From Corylus avellana (lineage: Eukaryota; Streptophyta; Magnoliopsida; Fagales; Betulaceae), in NCBI RefSeq assembly GCF_901000735.1, contig NC_081551.1, positions 8,698,101 through 8,762,100 of the forward strand: a DNA stretch of 64,000 nt, in the 5' to 3' direction. The position numbers and the translations under genes are program-made. The notes below the pieces were generated by a model that saw only the letters and a program-made list of their open reading frames with translations, did no database searches and was not told where the DNA came from. Shown piece after piece: positions 22,940 to 34,917 of the stretch. Position 1 is the first letter of the stretch, and every line of letters begins with the position of its first letter.

Positions 22940-23965
22940 TAATTGACAACTTGACATTGTGATAGTCACAAGAAATGAAAATTTTCACAAACTTAGAGCA
23001 TTCCTAGTAAGCTCCTCAAACAAAAGTCAAATTTGAGGAGAAAATTTAAAATTTTCATATTTGAAGAGCCATTTTTAAAATGAGCCAAATATCAAAATAT
23101 TTACTTCTTTTTCTACTTTAGTTAAATAAAGGCTCAAAACTTGGTTTTTGGGAGTGAAAAGTTGTATATCAACACTTTCATTTGAAACCCAATCGATGTA
23201 TAAACCATTAGAAAACAACTTCAGCATCTCTTGTTTGTCAAAACGATTATTGTCCAGAAAAGGGATCATGGTTATTTAATTGAGAAAGTTGTAAGCCAAA
23301 ATTAATCATCGTCGGATTGACCTTGAAAGTTTTTTTTTTCGAATAAAAATCATAAAATAAAATTTAATCCAAAACATTAAAAAATGTCAAGAAAGATTAA
23401 CCAAAAACCTTTTAATCCAAAACATTTTAACCTACAGTATTTTAATTCAATTGTACCTACTATAACTTAAAACTTTGATCTAAAAAGCGGAATAACATAT
23501 TGACGGTTAATCATGGCTGCACTAGAATGTGATCGAACGTATCCGGATAGCCGAACTAGGCGAACAAAGGTTTCGGAAGATACTTTTATTCAAAAAGAAA
23601 CATGTAGTACATTCCTCAAATAATAAGCAAAGCTTGCTACAAAGAAAAAGAAAAAGAACCCATTATTAGTTAATAAATTTTTTTTTTTTTTTTTTCTAAA
23701 TGGAAAATAATAAGCAAAGTTTACTAGAGAGAAAAATGCATTGAAAATAGATAAGATAGCGAAAAGCGGTTCCACAAACTCATACCTCCATGCACATTCA
23801 AGGGAGTCTTTCAAGAATGCGAAATCTCAGCTTGAGATCTTAGCTCGAACTCTGGCTCGACTCAAATAGGTATGTTCCTAAACAAGCTAATCTTGAAATC
23901 TTAAAGCTCGGCTCAATTACAACCATAGCTAGGAATATCTATTTCTAAGTGAAAATTCACTTATG
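22940..23965 (-). pseudogene. Unrecognised gene fragment, copy 2 of the diverged tandem pair
   Basis: Same order of minus-strand pieces as copy 1: 23814-23700 ECAWRYEFVEPLFAIL, then about 23590-23515 where stops break the LFAWFSYPD segment, then 23269-23075 FLDNNRFDKQEMLKLF and NGLYIDWVSNESVDIQLF. It is more decayed than copy 1 in the middle piece. A T/A homopolymer splits the first piece. No known family comes to mind. The exact duplicate is at 27902-28927. Confidence 0.45.
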
Positions 23966-24099
23966 AGGTTTTTATTTATTTATTTTTTTTCAAAATGAAT
24001 CCTTTTCTGAATGTTGGTAAAAACAGAGAGTACTGTTTAATTAAGGCCCATTAGTAAACAGTAATGCTCAAGAGAATCGTACAGACCATCCACGCGTCA

Positions 24100-25048
24100 G
24101 TCAGACTTGGCTCCAAAAGGTTCACTTTCTCGTTCTATAACATAATCCTCTTGTCTTTTTTACTGCACACAGTGTTCACACCCCCTCACTTCTCATTGCT
24201 CACTGAAATCATGTGAGCATTGCAATGTCATTATACTCGAACATTCTCACTACTATCGTCTCCAACATCATTTCTTCGTCAACGAGTGGCTCTTCAAAAT
24301 GAAGCCGAACTACGGTTTGATCATAGGCCTCGGCATTCGGTAGCAATACGACTTTGGCAACTAAAGCCCTCTGCCTATATGCCCTCCTGACACGGACCTC
24401 CATCGACTTCAGTTCCTTTGCGCTCTGGACGATGATGGGCAAACGGCTAGCTGACCAGGTCACCTCCCTGCTATTCGGGGCCTTGATCACCCGAATAGCG
24501 GAGCACGTTGGGGTGTCACTAGAGGGCTAGACGCTCTTGCGTCCCAGAGGACCATTCACCTCCTGGTTCCTCAACTCGAGCAAGTCACACCTCTGCGGAG
24601 CAGAGCAAGGGCCAAGGGTGCCGTGAGCACCGAGGGCAGCACCTAGAGGAAGCGTAGCAAACGGAGTCTCCTCATCCACTTAGGCAAGCGATCCCACCCT
24701 TGAACGCATTTGGGGTTCGCATAGACAGCTCCAGCAGTCTATGGGGAGCCTCACTACGGCTATGGGAAGTCTAACGACAGCAGTCTAGGGGATGCTGGGA
24801 ATGCAGGTGGTAGACCACTACATGATCCTGCAGCTACAGAGCCACTGGATGGGACCCCCACTTGACTTGAGGGATTACGACATCCATAGCCCCGAGCGTC
24901 AACCTGGAGAGAGGGAGCTCGAGCGCATGTGGCACCCCAGGTCGAGGATCGGCTGAGCATAGCCCTAGAAGGACTAGACAGTCCCGCTCTTAGGGTCGTT
25001 GCCTTAGACTTTCTTTGAGTTAGTTGTCTTGTATATATTTGTTACACT
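24100..25048 (+). pseudogene. Degenerate plant retrotransposon ORF
   Basis: GC-rich island. On the plus strand, before a stop at 24526, the frame reads GALITRIAEHVGVSLEG preceded by LTRTSIDFSSFALWTMM, a pattern I associate with the hypothetical protein encoded next to gag-pol in plant Ty3/Gypsy elements. It is broken by stops and extends rightward with loose open frames to about 25020. The minus-strand open frames here are mirror images. It may be the left remnant of the Gypsy element whose 3' end lies at 35706. Duplicated at 29062-30010. Confidence 0.45.
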
Positions 25049-25053
25049 GTAAG

Positions 25054-25835
25054 TGTTGTAGTATATGTGTTACAAACATTATTTTTCAGTTGTTTTGTTA
25101 TTAAAACTTTACAAAGCCATTATTATTTTTTAACGGTTTAAATCATTAAAGTTTTATTTACAAAGTTTTTAATTTTGTTATTATTGACTAGCTATTTCAT
25201 ACGTTGAAGACTTGGTCTTCAACGTACTGTCATAAGCTTTTATATATATATATGACCGTTTAGAGTTAATAAGTATTATTGTATTTTATAACAACCTTTT
25301 GGGAGTTTTTTATGTTATGACCGTTTGGTCATTAGACTTCTTTATGACATTAAAAAGGAAACTTTCCAGCACTTATATATATATATGTTGAGCTCTAATA
25401 AGGATATATAGGAAAAATCACTTTCTTTTCTTTCCAATAAGTATAGTGTTGTAAAACACTTGTTTCTTGACATAAAGCCATATGATATATTATTGGTTTT
25501 TGCTACAAATAATATTCTGAAGTCCCTCATCCACTTTGACAATTGGGTTGTTCTATTACACTTTGTTATTGGAAGTGCGTCCTTAACGAAGTTAGACGCT
25601 ATAGTCTAATCCTGGGAGGTTGCGTGTCAAAGGATCCGATCGCACCGAGTTATACATTCTGGGAGGCACGAATCAACCTTTAAGGACAACGCTCTTGCGT
25701 GATTCTATAGTATTGTGAGATCTTTCCATACTCTATTTTCATCTCTTGTATTTTATTTATTTTATTGTTAATATTCATATTGTAATTATTTTATATCAAT
25801 GAGAATTTGTGCACCATCTAAAATTATTTCCAACA
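25054..25835 (+). repeat. Copia LTR (first copy), joined directly to a UGT exon
   Basis: 782 bp, starting TGTTGTAGTATATG and ending TTTCCAACA, matching the two LTRs of the element at 30016-35700. GTAAG precedes it, exactly as before the 5' LTR of that element. What follows is not the Copia interior but a glycosyltransferase exon, so one side of this LTR belongs to a different locus. Confidence 0.9.
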
Positions 25836-26160
25836 CTCATTGAGTTTGCTTGGGGATTAGGCAACAGTGAGAAACACTTCTTGTGGATTATAAGGCCTGA
25901 TCTTGTTGCCGGCGATTCAGCTGTTCTTCCTCCCGAGTTTCTTACAGAAACGAAAGATAGAGGCATGCTAGCAAGTTGGTGTCCTCAAGAAGAAATCCTC
26001 AAGCACCCCTCTATTGGAGGGTTTTTAACGCATAGCGGATGGAATTCAGTGCTTGAAAGTGTGTGTGGTGGAGTGCCAATGATCTCATGGCCCTTTTTTG
26101 CCGAGCAACAGACAAATTGCAGGTATTCTTGCACTGAATGGGGCATTGGGATGGAGATAG
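25836..26160 (+). pseudogene. UDP-glycosyltransferase fragment (UGT85-like) containing the PSPG box
   Basis: Family 1 glycosyltransferases move a sugar from UDP-sugar to a small acceptor in the cytosol. The first base after the LTR opens an in-frame coding stretch starting [15 protein letters not shown]; it continues through [20 protein letters not shown] and the plant PSPG box: [46 protein letters not shown]. It ends [11 protein letters not shown] at the N gap. Sequence style points to UGT85A. It has no start, and both ends are artificial: an LTR on the left, a gap on the right. The visible part has no stop, so the source gene may be intact elsewhere or interrupted by a retroelement here. 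Confidence 0.9.
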
Positions 26161-26260
26161 NNNNNNNNNNNNNNNNNNNNNNNNNNNNNNNNNNNNNNNN
26201 NNNNNNNNNNNNNNNNNNNNNNNNNNNNNNNNNNNNNNNNNNNNNNNNNNNNNNNNNNNN
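26161..26260. other. Assembly gap, 100 N
   Basis: Exactly 100 N, the conventional placeholder for a gap of unknown size. The right side starts in the middle of the block already seen at 21299. Confidence 0.99.
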
Positions 26261-29200
26261 TTTGGGAGAAAAAAAAACTAAAAATATCATGTGAGACGCA
26301 CGTGGTGGACTTTTCGTCTACTTAGATGGAAATGAGTAACGGAGGGTTCGAATTGAAATTTTTTTGAAACTTCAGGAGGGTATATTGCGAATTTATAAAC
26401 ATTTGGATTCAAATTGAAGAAGAGGTCAAACTTCAGGGGGCAAAGTGCATTTTTTTTCCTTCCATATTTGCTTTTTCTGTAACATTAATTAACAAATTGA
26501 CATTGTGATAGTCTCAAGAAATGAGATTTTCATAGACTTAGAGCATTCCTTAGCTCTTCAAACAAAAGTAAAATTTTAGGAGAAAATTTAAATTTTCCAA
26601 ATTTGAAGAGCCACTTTTAAAATGAGCCAAATATCAAAAATATTTACTTCATTCTCTACTTTAGATAAATAAAGGCCCACCACTTGGTGAAGGCCGATGC
26701 TAATCATAGATTGGAGGCCCACTGAGTCGAGTTAACCACTCAGGCTCATCGAATCGAGCTCGAGCTAGAGCTAACTGACGTGCTAATGCCAAAGCTCTCT
26801 TTACGGAATAGGACACCCGCGGACAATGCGGGTGATAATGTAACCAAATGGTAAGGCTCTTCAAGTTTCATTTTTAAAAGTTGTGAGCATCACATCCACC
26901 ACATGTTTACCTAAGTTAATTGATTTTTTTGTAAGGAGAAAATAGAGAAATTTAGCTCATTTTATTCCCAATAGCTTGGAGCTAGACAGTGGATAAGACC
27001 GTGGAAGAGTCGATGCCATAATTTGGCTCAAAACTTGGTTTTCGGGAGCGAAAAGTTGTATATCAACACTTTCATATGAAACCCAATCGATGTATAAACC
27101 ATTAGAAAACACCTTCAGCATCTCATGTTTGTCAAAACGATTATTGTCCAGAAAGGGATTATGGTTATTTAATTGGAAAAGTTGTAAGACATAATTAATC
27201 ATCGTTGGATTGACCTAGAAAGTTTTTTTCAAATAAAAATCATAAAATAACATTTAAAAAAGTCAAAAAAGATTAATCAAAAACCTTTTAATCCAAAACA
27301 TTTTAACCTAATATATTTTAATTCAATTGTAGCTATTATAACTTAAAACTTTGATCTAAAAAGCGCAATAACGTATTGACTGTTAATCATGGCTGCACTA
27401 TAATGCGACCAAACATATCCGGATAGCTGAACCAGGCAAACAAAGGTTTCGGAGGATACTTGTATTCAAAAAGAAACATGTAGTACAATCTTCAACCTGT
27501 TAAAATTACAAAAAGAAAAAGAACCCATTAATAATTATATATATATATATTTTAAAAATGAAAAATAATAAGCAAAGCTTACTACAGAGAAAAATGCATT
27601 GAAAATAGGTAAGATAGCGAAAAGCGGTTGCACACACTCATGCCTCCATGCACATTCAACGGAGTATTTCAAGAGTGCGAAATCTCAGCTTGAGATATCG
27701 AGCCCCATGTTCCTAAACAAGCTAGTCTTGAAATCTTAAAGCTCTGCTCAATTACAACCATAGCCAGGAATATCTATTCCTAATTAAGTGAAAATTCACT
27801 TTTGGGCATGTACCGGATTTACCCTTTGCAACCCTTTTTACCTTTTCATTTCACAATGGTATTTTATATAGTTTTTATATTTGCTTTTTTTTTTGCAATA
27901 TTAATTGACAACTTGACATTGTGATAGTCACAAGAAATGAAAATTTTCACAAACTTAGAGCATTCCTAGTAAGCTCCTCAAACAAAAGTCAAATTTGAGG
28001 AGAAAATTTAAAATTTTCATATTTGAAGAGCCATTTTTAAAATGAGCCAAATATCAAAATATTTACTTCTTTTTCTACTTTAGTTAAATAAAGGCTCAAA
28101 ACTTGGTTTTTGGGAGTGAAAAGTTGTATATCAACACTTTCATTTGAAACCCAATCGATGTATAAACCATTAGAAAACAACTTCAGCATCTCTTGTTTGT
28201 CAAAACGATTATTGTCCAGAAAAGGGATCATGGTTATTTAATTGAGAAAGTTGTAAGCCAAAATTAATCATCGTCGGATTGACCTTGAAAGTTTTTTTTT
28301 TCGAATAAAAATCATAAAATAAAATTTAATCCAAAACATTAAAAAATGTCAAGAAAGATTAACCAAAAACCTTTTAATCCAAAACATTTTAACCTACAGT
28401 ATTTTAATTCAATTGTACCTACTATAACTTAAAACTTTGATCTAAAAAGCGGAATAACATATTGACGGTTAATCATGGCTGCACTAGAATGTGATCGAAC
28501 GTATCCGGATAGCCGAACTAGGCGAACAAAGGTTTCGGAAGATACTTTTATTCAAAAAGAAACATGTAGTACATTCCTCAAATAATAAGCAAAGCTTGCT
28601 ACAAAGAAAAAGAAAAAGAACCCATTATTAGTTAATAAATTTTTTTTTTTTTTTTTTCTAAATGGAAAATAATAAGCAAAGTTTACTAGAGAGAAAAATG
28701 CATTGAAAATAGATAAGATAGCGAAAAGCGGTTCCACAAACTCATACCTCCATGCACATTCAAGGGAGTCTTTCAAGAATGCGAAATCTCAGCTTGAGAT
28801 CTTAGCTCGAACTCTGGCTCGACTCAAATAGGTATGTTCCTAAACAAGCTAATCTTGAAATCTTAAAGCTCGGCTCAATTACAACCATAGCTAGGAATAT
28901 CTATTTCTAAGTGAAAATTCACTTATGAGGTTTTTATTTATTTATTTTTTTTCAAAATGAATCCTTTTCTGAATGTTGGTAAAAACAGAGAGTACTGTTT
29001 AATTAAGGCCCATTAGTAAACAGTAATGCTCAAGAGAATCGTACAGACCATCCACGCGTCAGTCAGACTTGGCTCCAAAAGGTTCACTTTCTCGTTCTAT
29101 AACATAATCCTCTTGTCTTTTTTACTGCACACAGTGTTCACACCCCCTCACTTCTCATTGCTCACTGAAATCATGTGAGCATTGCAATGTCATTATACTC

Positions 29201-30797
29201 GAACATTCTCACTACTATCGTCTCCAACATCATTTCTTCGTCAACGAGTGGCTCTTCAAAATGAAGCCGAACTACGGTTTGATCATAGGCCTCGGCATTC
29301 GGTAGCAATACGACTTTGGCAACTAAAGCCCTCTGCCTATATGCCCTCCTGACACGGACCTCCATCGACTTCAGTTCCTTTGCGCTCTGGACGATGATGG
29401 GCAAACGGCTAGCTGACCAGGTCACCTCCCTGCTATTCGGGGCCTTGATCACCCGAATAGCGGAGCACGTTGGGGTGTCACTAGAGGGCTAGACGCTCTT
29501 GCGTCCCAGAGGACCATTCACCTCCTGGTTCCTCAACTCGAGCAAGTCACACCTCTGCGGAGCAGAGCAAGGGCCAAGGGTGCCGTGAGCACCGAGGGCA
29601 GCACCTAGAGGAAGCGTAGCAAACGGAGTCTCCTCATCCACTTAGGCAAGCGATCCCACCCTTGAACGCATTTGGGGTTCGCATAGACAGCTCCAGCAGT
29701 CTATGGGGAGCCTCACTACGGCTATGGGAAGTCTAACGACAGCAGTCTAGGGGATGCTGGGAATGCAGGTGGTAGACCACTACATGATCCTGCAGCTACA
29801 GAGCCACTGGATGGGACCCCCACTTGACTTGAGGGATTACGACATCCATAGCCCCGAGCGTCAACCTGGAGAGAGGGAGCTCGAGCGCATGTGGCACCCC
29901 AGGTCGAGGATCGGCTGAGCATAGCCCTAGAAGGACTAGACAGTCCCGCTCTTAGGGTCGTTGCCTTAGACTTTCTTTGAGTTAGTTGTCTTGTATATAT
30001 TTGTTACACTGTAAGTGTTGTAGTATATGTGTTACAAACATTATTTTTCAGTTGTTTTGTTATTAAAACTTTACAAAGCCATTATTATTTTTTAACGGTT
30101 TAAATCATTAAAGTTTTATTTACAAAGTTTTTAATTTTGTTATTATTGACTAGCTATTTCATACGTTGAAGACTTGGTCTTCAACGTACTGTCATAAGCT
30201 TTTATATATATATATGACCGTTTAGAGTTAATAAGTATTATTGTATTTTATAACAACCTTTTGGGAGTTTTTTATGTTATGACCGTTTGGTCATTAGACT
30301 TCTTTATGACATTAAAAAGGAAACTTTCCAGCACTTATATATATATATGTTGAGCTCTAATAAGGATATATAGGAAAAATCACTTTCTTTTCTTTCCAAT
30401 AAGTATAGTGTTGTAAAACACTTGTTTCTTGACATAAAGCCATATGATATATTATTGGTTTTTGCTACAAATAATATTCTGAAGTCCCTCATCCACTTTG
30501 ACAATTGGGTTGTTCTATTACACTTTGTTATTGGAAGTGCGTCCTTAACGAAGTTAGACGCTATAGTCTAATCCTGGGAGGTTGCGTGTCAAAGGATCCG
30601 ATCGCACCGAGTTATACATTCTGGGAGGCACGAATCAACCTTTAAGGACAACGCTCTTGCGTGATTCTATAGTATTGTGAGATCTTTCCATACTCTATTT
30701 TCATCTCTTGTATTTTATTTATTTTATTGTTAATATTCATATTGTAATTATTTTATATCAATGAGAATTTGTGCACCATCCAAAATTATTTCCAACA
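26261..30797. repeat. Second copy of the 4.54-kb identical block
   Basis: Starts exactly at the gap edge with TTTGGGAGAAAAAAAAAC, the middle of the MULE-type element, and repeats 21299-25835 to the end of the LTR. It contains second copies of the tandem gene-fragment pair, the degenerate retrotransposon ORF and the LTR. Confidence 0.92.
30016..30797 (+). repeat. 5' LTR of the Copia element
   Basis: TGTTGTAG...TTTCCAACA, 782 bp, with TG/CA ends and a TATATATATATG box inside. Confidence 0.92.
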
Positions 30798-32214
30798 ATC
30801 TTAAAGGTTGATCCGATGGTTGCACAAATATTATGATTAATTTTCGGTATGCAATTCGCATACAAGAAAGATGGAATTCTTGAATGGAAAGATTTTTCTC
30901 TGAAAATTCTGATAATTGATTCATTTATCAAAAGAATGGCTTAATTTCATGCGTAGGTATTGAAAGTGAAAATATTTTGATTGAAAGAGTTTTTATTTGA
31001 CCCAAAATTTGTGTTATTTAATTTGTTTGTAAAATAATATTTTATTGTTGGGTTATGAATCTTGTAACAAAAAGAGTTAAGCCTTTTATGATTTTAGAAC
31101 TTAGCATTTTATGTTGTGTTGTGCTATGCTTATTGGAGAACATCCATGTAGATTAATAATAATAACAATGAGTAGCACTTTATGTTATGTTGTGCTAAAT
31201 GTGTGCAAAGAATACAACTTTGCTAAAGATTTTTGCAGGTAAGCACATTGTAAGAGGAAAAGATTTGGTGCGCGTATTGAGTCGATCGGTTCTCACAACA
31301 CCTAGTTGGTGTGTGGTAGCGACAATCTATTTTGGAAGATCTTGGAGTAAAGCTATTGGCTCCGCTGTGAGTTTTAAACTTTGATTCATAGGTCTTATTT
31401 TTTTTATGACATAATATACAATTTCATTTATTAAAAGAAAAATCAAGTGATGAAGGTGCTGCTTGATTGAGTTGAAATTTACATTACATGAATATTGTAA
31501 TTTGATAAGTGATGATCCTTTGTTGATTATTCTATTTCAAAGAAAAAAAATAGTATCTAGCATTTATGTTAGCTATGACATGCTAGATTAGCATGGATAC
31601 TTTAAAAGTATTTGCTAATTTTTCATCTATATCATTTAGCTTTCCAGTTTTCATGACATGTTGATTATGAATAAAATATATGTAATTATTGATGTTCTTA
31701 TTGAGGCTCAATTAATATTTGAGAAATTTATTGTATCATAAGATTGATACCAATGACATATTTATGACAATGAGTCAATAATTAATAGTTGATTATTATT
31801 TGGTTGAGCCTAATACTTTACATATTTATTGGACTTTAGGTGGAGAAATTGTTTTTTAAAAATCTTGATAGAACTTGAAATATGCAACCCCTATATATAT
31901 AATATATAAGGATCATGTTGAAAAATCACAAGTGGTGATTAGTATTTTAAGACATCTTTAGAATTGTCAATTGACAGAAAATAAAGAAGAGGAAGTGACA
32001 TATCATACTTAGAGAAAGATGAGCTCATAGAAGTCATTTCTTAAAGCACTTGTGAGCTATTAATGAAAATTTATTTTCTTGTGAATATTTGGTTTATTCC
32101 ATTAATATTTAGCATGATAGATTTATATATGTAAATCTTGGTTACATCAAGTGGATGAAAAGAAATTAGAATATTGGAATAAATGATGAATTCTATAATT
32201 GTCAGTTTTGGGTT
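30798..32214 (+). other. Leader and gag-equivalent region of the Copia element, unrecognisable
   Basis: AT-rich. One short open frame at 31199-31384 (KIFAGKHIVRGKDLVRVL) has no family I recognise. Confidence 0.5.
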
Positions 32215-32480
32215 ATTCACCAAAGTGTGGGGGGAAGCCATTATTTTGTTTGTCACATTCATAAGCATTGTTTGGAATACCTCGAAGTGTGGGGGTATTT
32301 AACAAATGTTATGTTACCCAAACTTAAAATGAGGAAACTTGGTTTTAAAACCTATGATTGTGATTTTATTGGTTTTACATGTAATAGTTCATGCTATAGA
32401 TTCCCTACTATCAAGAGTGATATTTTAGATTACAATAATATTATTGAATCTAAAAAATGTTATTATCTCTGAGCATGTGT
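32215..32480 (+). pseudogene. Copia integrase C-terminal segment
   Basis: Reads CLEYLEVWGYLTNVMLP, then KLGFKTYDCDFIGF and NSSCYRFPTIKSD, the region after the integrase core in Ty1/Copia elements (family: GCLA, KLGPKT, FIGYA). Ends at a stop. The catalytic part is missing or unrecognisable to its left. Confidence 0.8.
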
Positions 32481-32749
32481 TCCTTTGAAAAATAAGGAAA
32501 AAATTATTTCATGATTTTTTGGTGCTTCTAATAAAATTGTTGATGATGTGTAAGAATTGAGAAGAAGCAAGTGAGCTAGAACGGAAGGAATCTCGGTAAT
32601 GATTTTATTGCTTATATTGTTGATAATTATTCAATATGTTATGATGAAGCAATTAAATCTCTTTTTGATGCATTTTTTTTTGTTAGAAGCTATAAATAAC
32701 GAATTTGAATAAATTATGTCTAACCATGCTTTGGAACTCGTTGAGTTAC

Positions 32750-33830
32750 CTTCTAAGAGCAAATCAATTCGTTATATATAGGTGTTTAAGAAGAAGCTTA
32801 AACCGGATGATACAATAGATAAGTACATGGTAGACTTGGTAGCTAAAAGCTACAAGTAAATGCAAAATGTTGATTAATTGATACTTATTTTTCAGTTACT
32901 AAAATTGCATCAATTGGAATGTTATTTGCCATTGTTTATATTTATAAACTTGTTGTACATCAAATGATGAAAAGATTTATATGGAGCAGCCCGAGGGACT
33001 AGTAATCCCCGGTCAAGAATATAAAGTGTGCAAACTGGTGAAATTCTTGTATGGATTAAAGCAAACTCCTAAACAATGGCGTTTGACAAGGTGATATTGT
33101 TTAATTTATATTTGATTAATGATGCAAGTAAATGCATAACAAGTTTTACAATAATGAATGTGTCATTATTTGTTTATATTCATGACTTGCTTATTTTGTA
33201 AACTAACATTGATGTTGTGCATGAACTTAAAAGATTTCTTGCATCTAATTTTGATATGTATGACATAGGTAAAACGAATGTTATGTTGGACATTAAGGTT
33301 ATTAGAGATAATTATTACATTATTTTATCTCAGATATATTATGCTCGAAAGATGCTTAAAAGATATGAGCACTTTGATTATCCACCTATGTTTACATCAT
33401 ATGAATATATTTGGTTAAGAATCACGGTGATTGTGTTTTGCAAGAAAAATATGCACAAATCATTAATAGCTTGATGTTTTGACAAACTGTATATGCCTTG
33501 ATATATATTTCATATATTGTTAGTAGATTGAGTAGATATACTCATAATCATGGTATTGAGCATAGAGATGCTATCTCTAAATTGTTGAGAAACTTTAAAG
33601 GCACAATTAATTTTGGTTTGTCATGTTGTGATTATCCTGTTATATTGAGAGGATATTGTGATGCTAACTGGATTTTTGATTCAGATAAGCAAAGCCTACT
33701 AGTGGTTATGTGTTTACTCTGGCTAAGAGAGTTATCACTTGGAAGTCCTTAAAAAAGAATTGCTTAGCAAGGTTTACTATGGAGTCAGAGTTAATTGCCT
33801 TGGAGAAGGCAGAAACTGAAGATGAATGGC
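32750..33830 (+). pseudogene. Copia reverse transcriptase and RNase H, decayed
   Basis: Segments in order: KSIRYI and VFKKKLKPDDTIDKY (RT start), VYIHDLLIL near 33172-33198 in place of YVDDLLIF, LKRFLASNFDMYDIGKTNVM (33223 on), YISYIVSRLSRYTHNHG and GYCDANWIFDSD (RNase H, 33500-33690), then [18 protein letters not shown]. In-frame stops separate nearly every segment, and one catalytic Asp of the RT box is His. It cannot make active enzyme. Confidence 0.88.
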
Positions 33831-34257
33831 TAAGAACCTATTGGTTAATTTATTTGTCTTTATAAGCTAACACAGTTCCTCCTATGTGTTTATTGTGATT
33901 TTCAGACTGCCAAAGCTCGAGCAAATAATTTATAATAAGAAAGTGCACAATATTGTGAGGCAGCTTATTGAGACCGGTATATGTCCATGGACTTTGTGAG
34001 GTCATAAAAGAATTCTACAGATTCTTTGACCAAGCCACTAGCAAGAAGGCTAGTGAGAGAAGCATCGAGGGGGATAGGACTGATACCCAAATCATAACAC
34101 TGTGATTGATACCCAACCTCTGTTATTGGAAATCCCATGAATGAGGTTTAATGGGAAACGAAGTCACAAGTGAAATGATGTATGGTACTGTCAATTTATG
34201 TTTATTAACTATCTTGTTGAAAAGATTAGTTATGAGTCCATCCCTATGGTGTAAGAC

Positions 34258-34623
34258 AGTACAAGGTGCAGAGTGATTAAGGATGAGTTTAAAGCTCTTA
34301 ATGGATCCATAGTCCCTACCTGTTGGGATGGGGTGTTCCCTGCACACATTCTTGATGGATATCACCTATATGAGTGTGGAGGTGCTATCTCCTATGAGAC
34401 TTGGGTAGGTCTCTAGAACGCTCATGAAAGCCATTTTATGGTGTAATAACAAAAGATGCAGAGTGAGTAAGGATGAGTTTAAAACTCTTAATGGGTCCAT
34501 AGTCCCTACTTGTTGGGATGGGATGTTCTCTGCACACATTCTTGATGGACACCACCTATGTGAGTGTGGAGGTGGTGCCGCCTCCTATGAGACTTTGGCA
34601 AGTCTCTAGAGCACTCATGAAGC
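34258..34623 (+). repeat. Tandem duplication (about 183 bp x 2) near the 3' end of the Copia interior
   Basis: Units 34258-34440 and 34443-34623 share tgcagagtga, aaggatgagtttaaa, ccatagtccctac, tgttgggatgg, gcacacattcttgatgga and gtctctagarc. They are close but not identical, so the duplication predates some mutations. Confidence 0.85.
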
Positions 34624-34917
34624 CCAGAGGCGCATGGCCTGTATAAGGCGCCAACCCGCTATAGAACAACCCAATTTTCTTTATTTGATTTGATTTGACT
34701 TTTGGTTTATTTGATTTGATTTAATTTTTTGTTTTTGGAGAAAGTTATGTGGATGATAAGTTTGTTTAACTTGTGGATTTGGTTAAAAGAGTTTAACTCT
34801 ACCACGATTCATTAAGTTCCTACTTATTTATCCTAGGTGCGGTTAAAACCTTCGGGTACCACATCGTTACATGCTTTCAATCTCCTTCTATTTTAATGTT
34901 TGTAACATGTGGGGGAT

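Larger units (their letters stand above)
21299..25835. repeat. First copy of a 4.54-kb identical block (repeated at 26261-30797)
   Basis: Every stretch I compared is identical to the block starting after the N gap, offset exactly 4962. The only difference found is one base near 25819 (CATCTAAA here, CATCCAAA in the other copy), inside the LTR near its end. This copy starts in the MULE-type element and ends at an LTR. Confidence 0.92.

Noticed and set aside
24209..24490. 93-codon minus-strand frame as a gene
   Set aside because: The plus strand of the same region reads like a retrotransposon protein (GALITRIAEH), so the minus frame is probably its shadow.
25985..26294. Frames spanning the N gap
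   Set aside because: They cross 100 N of unknown real length, so continuity is meaningless.
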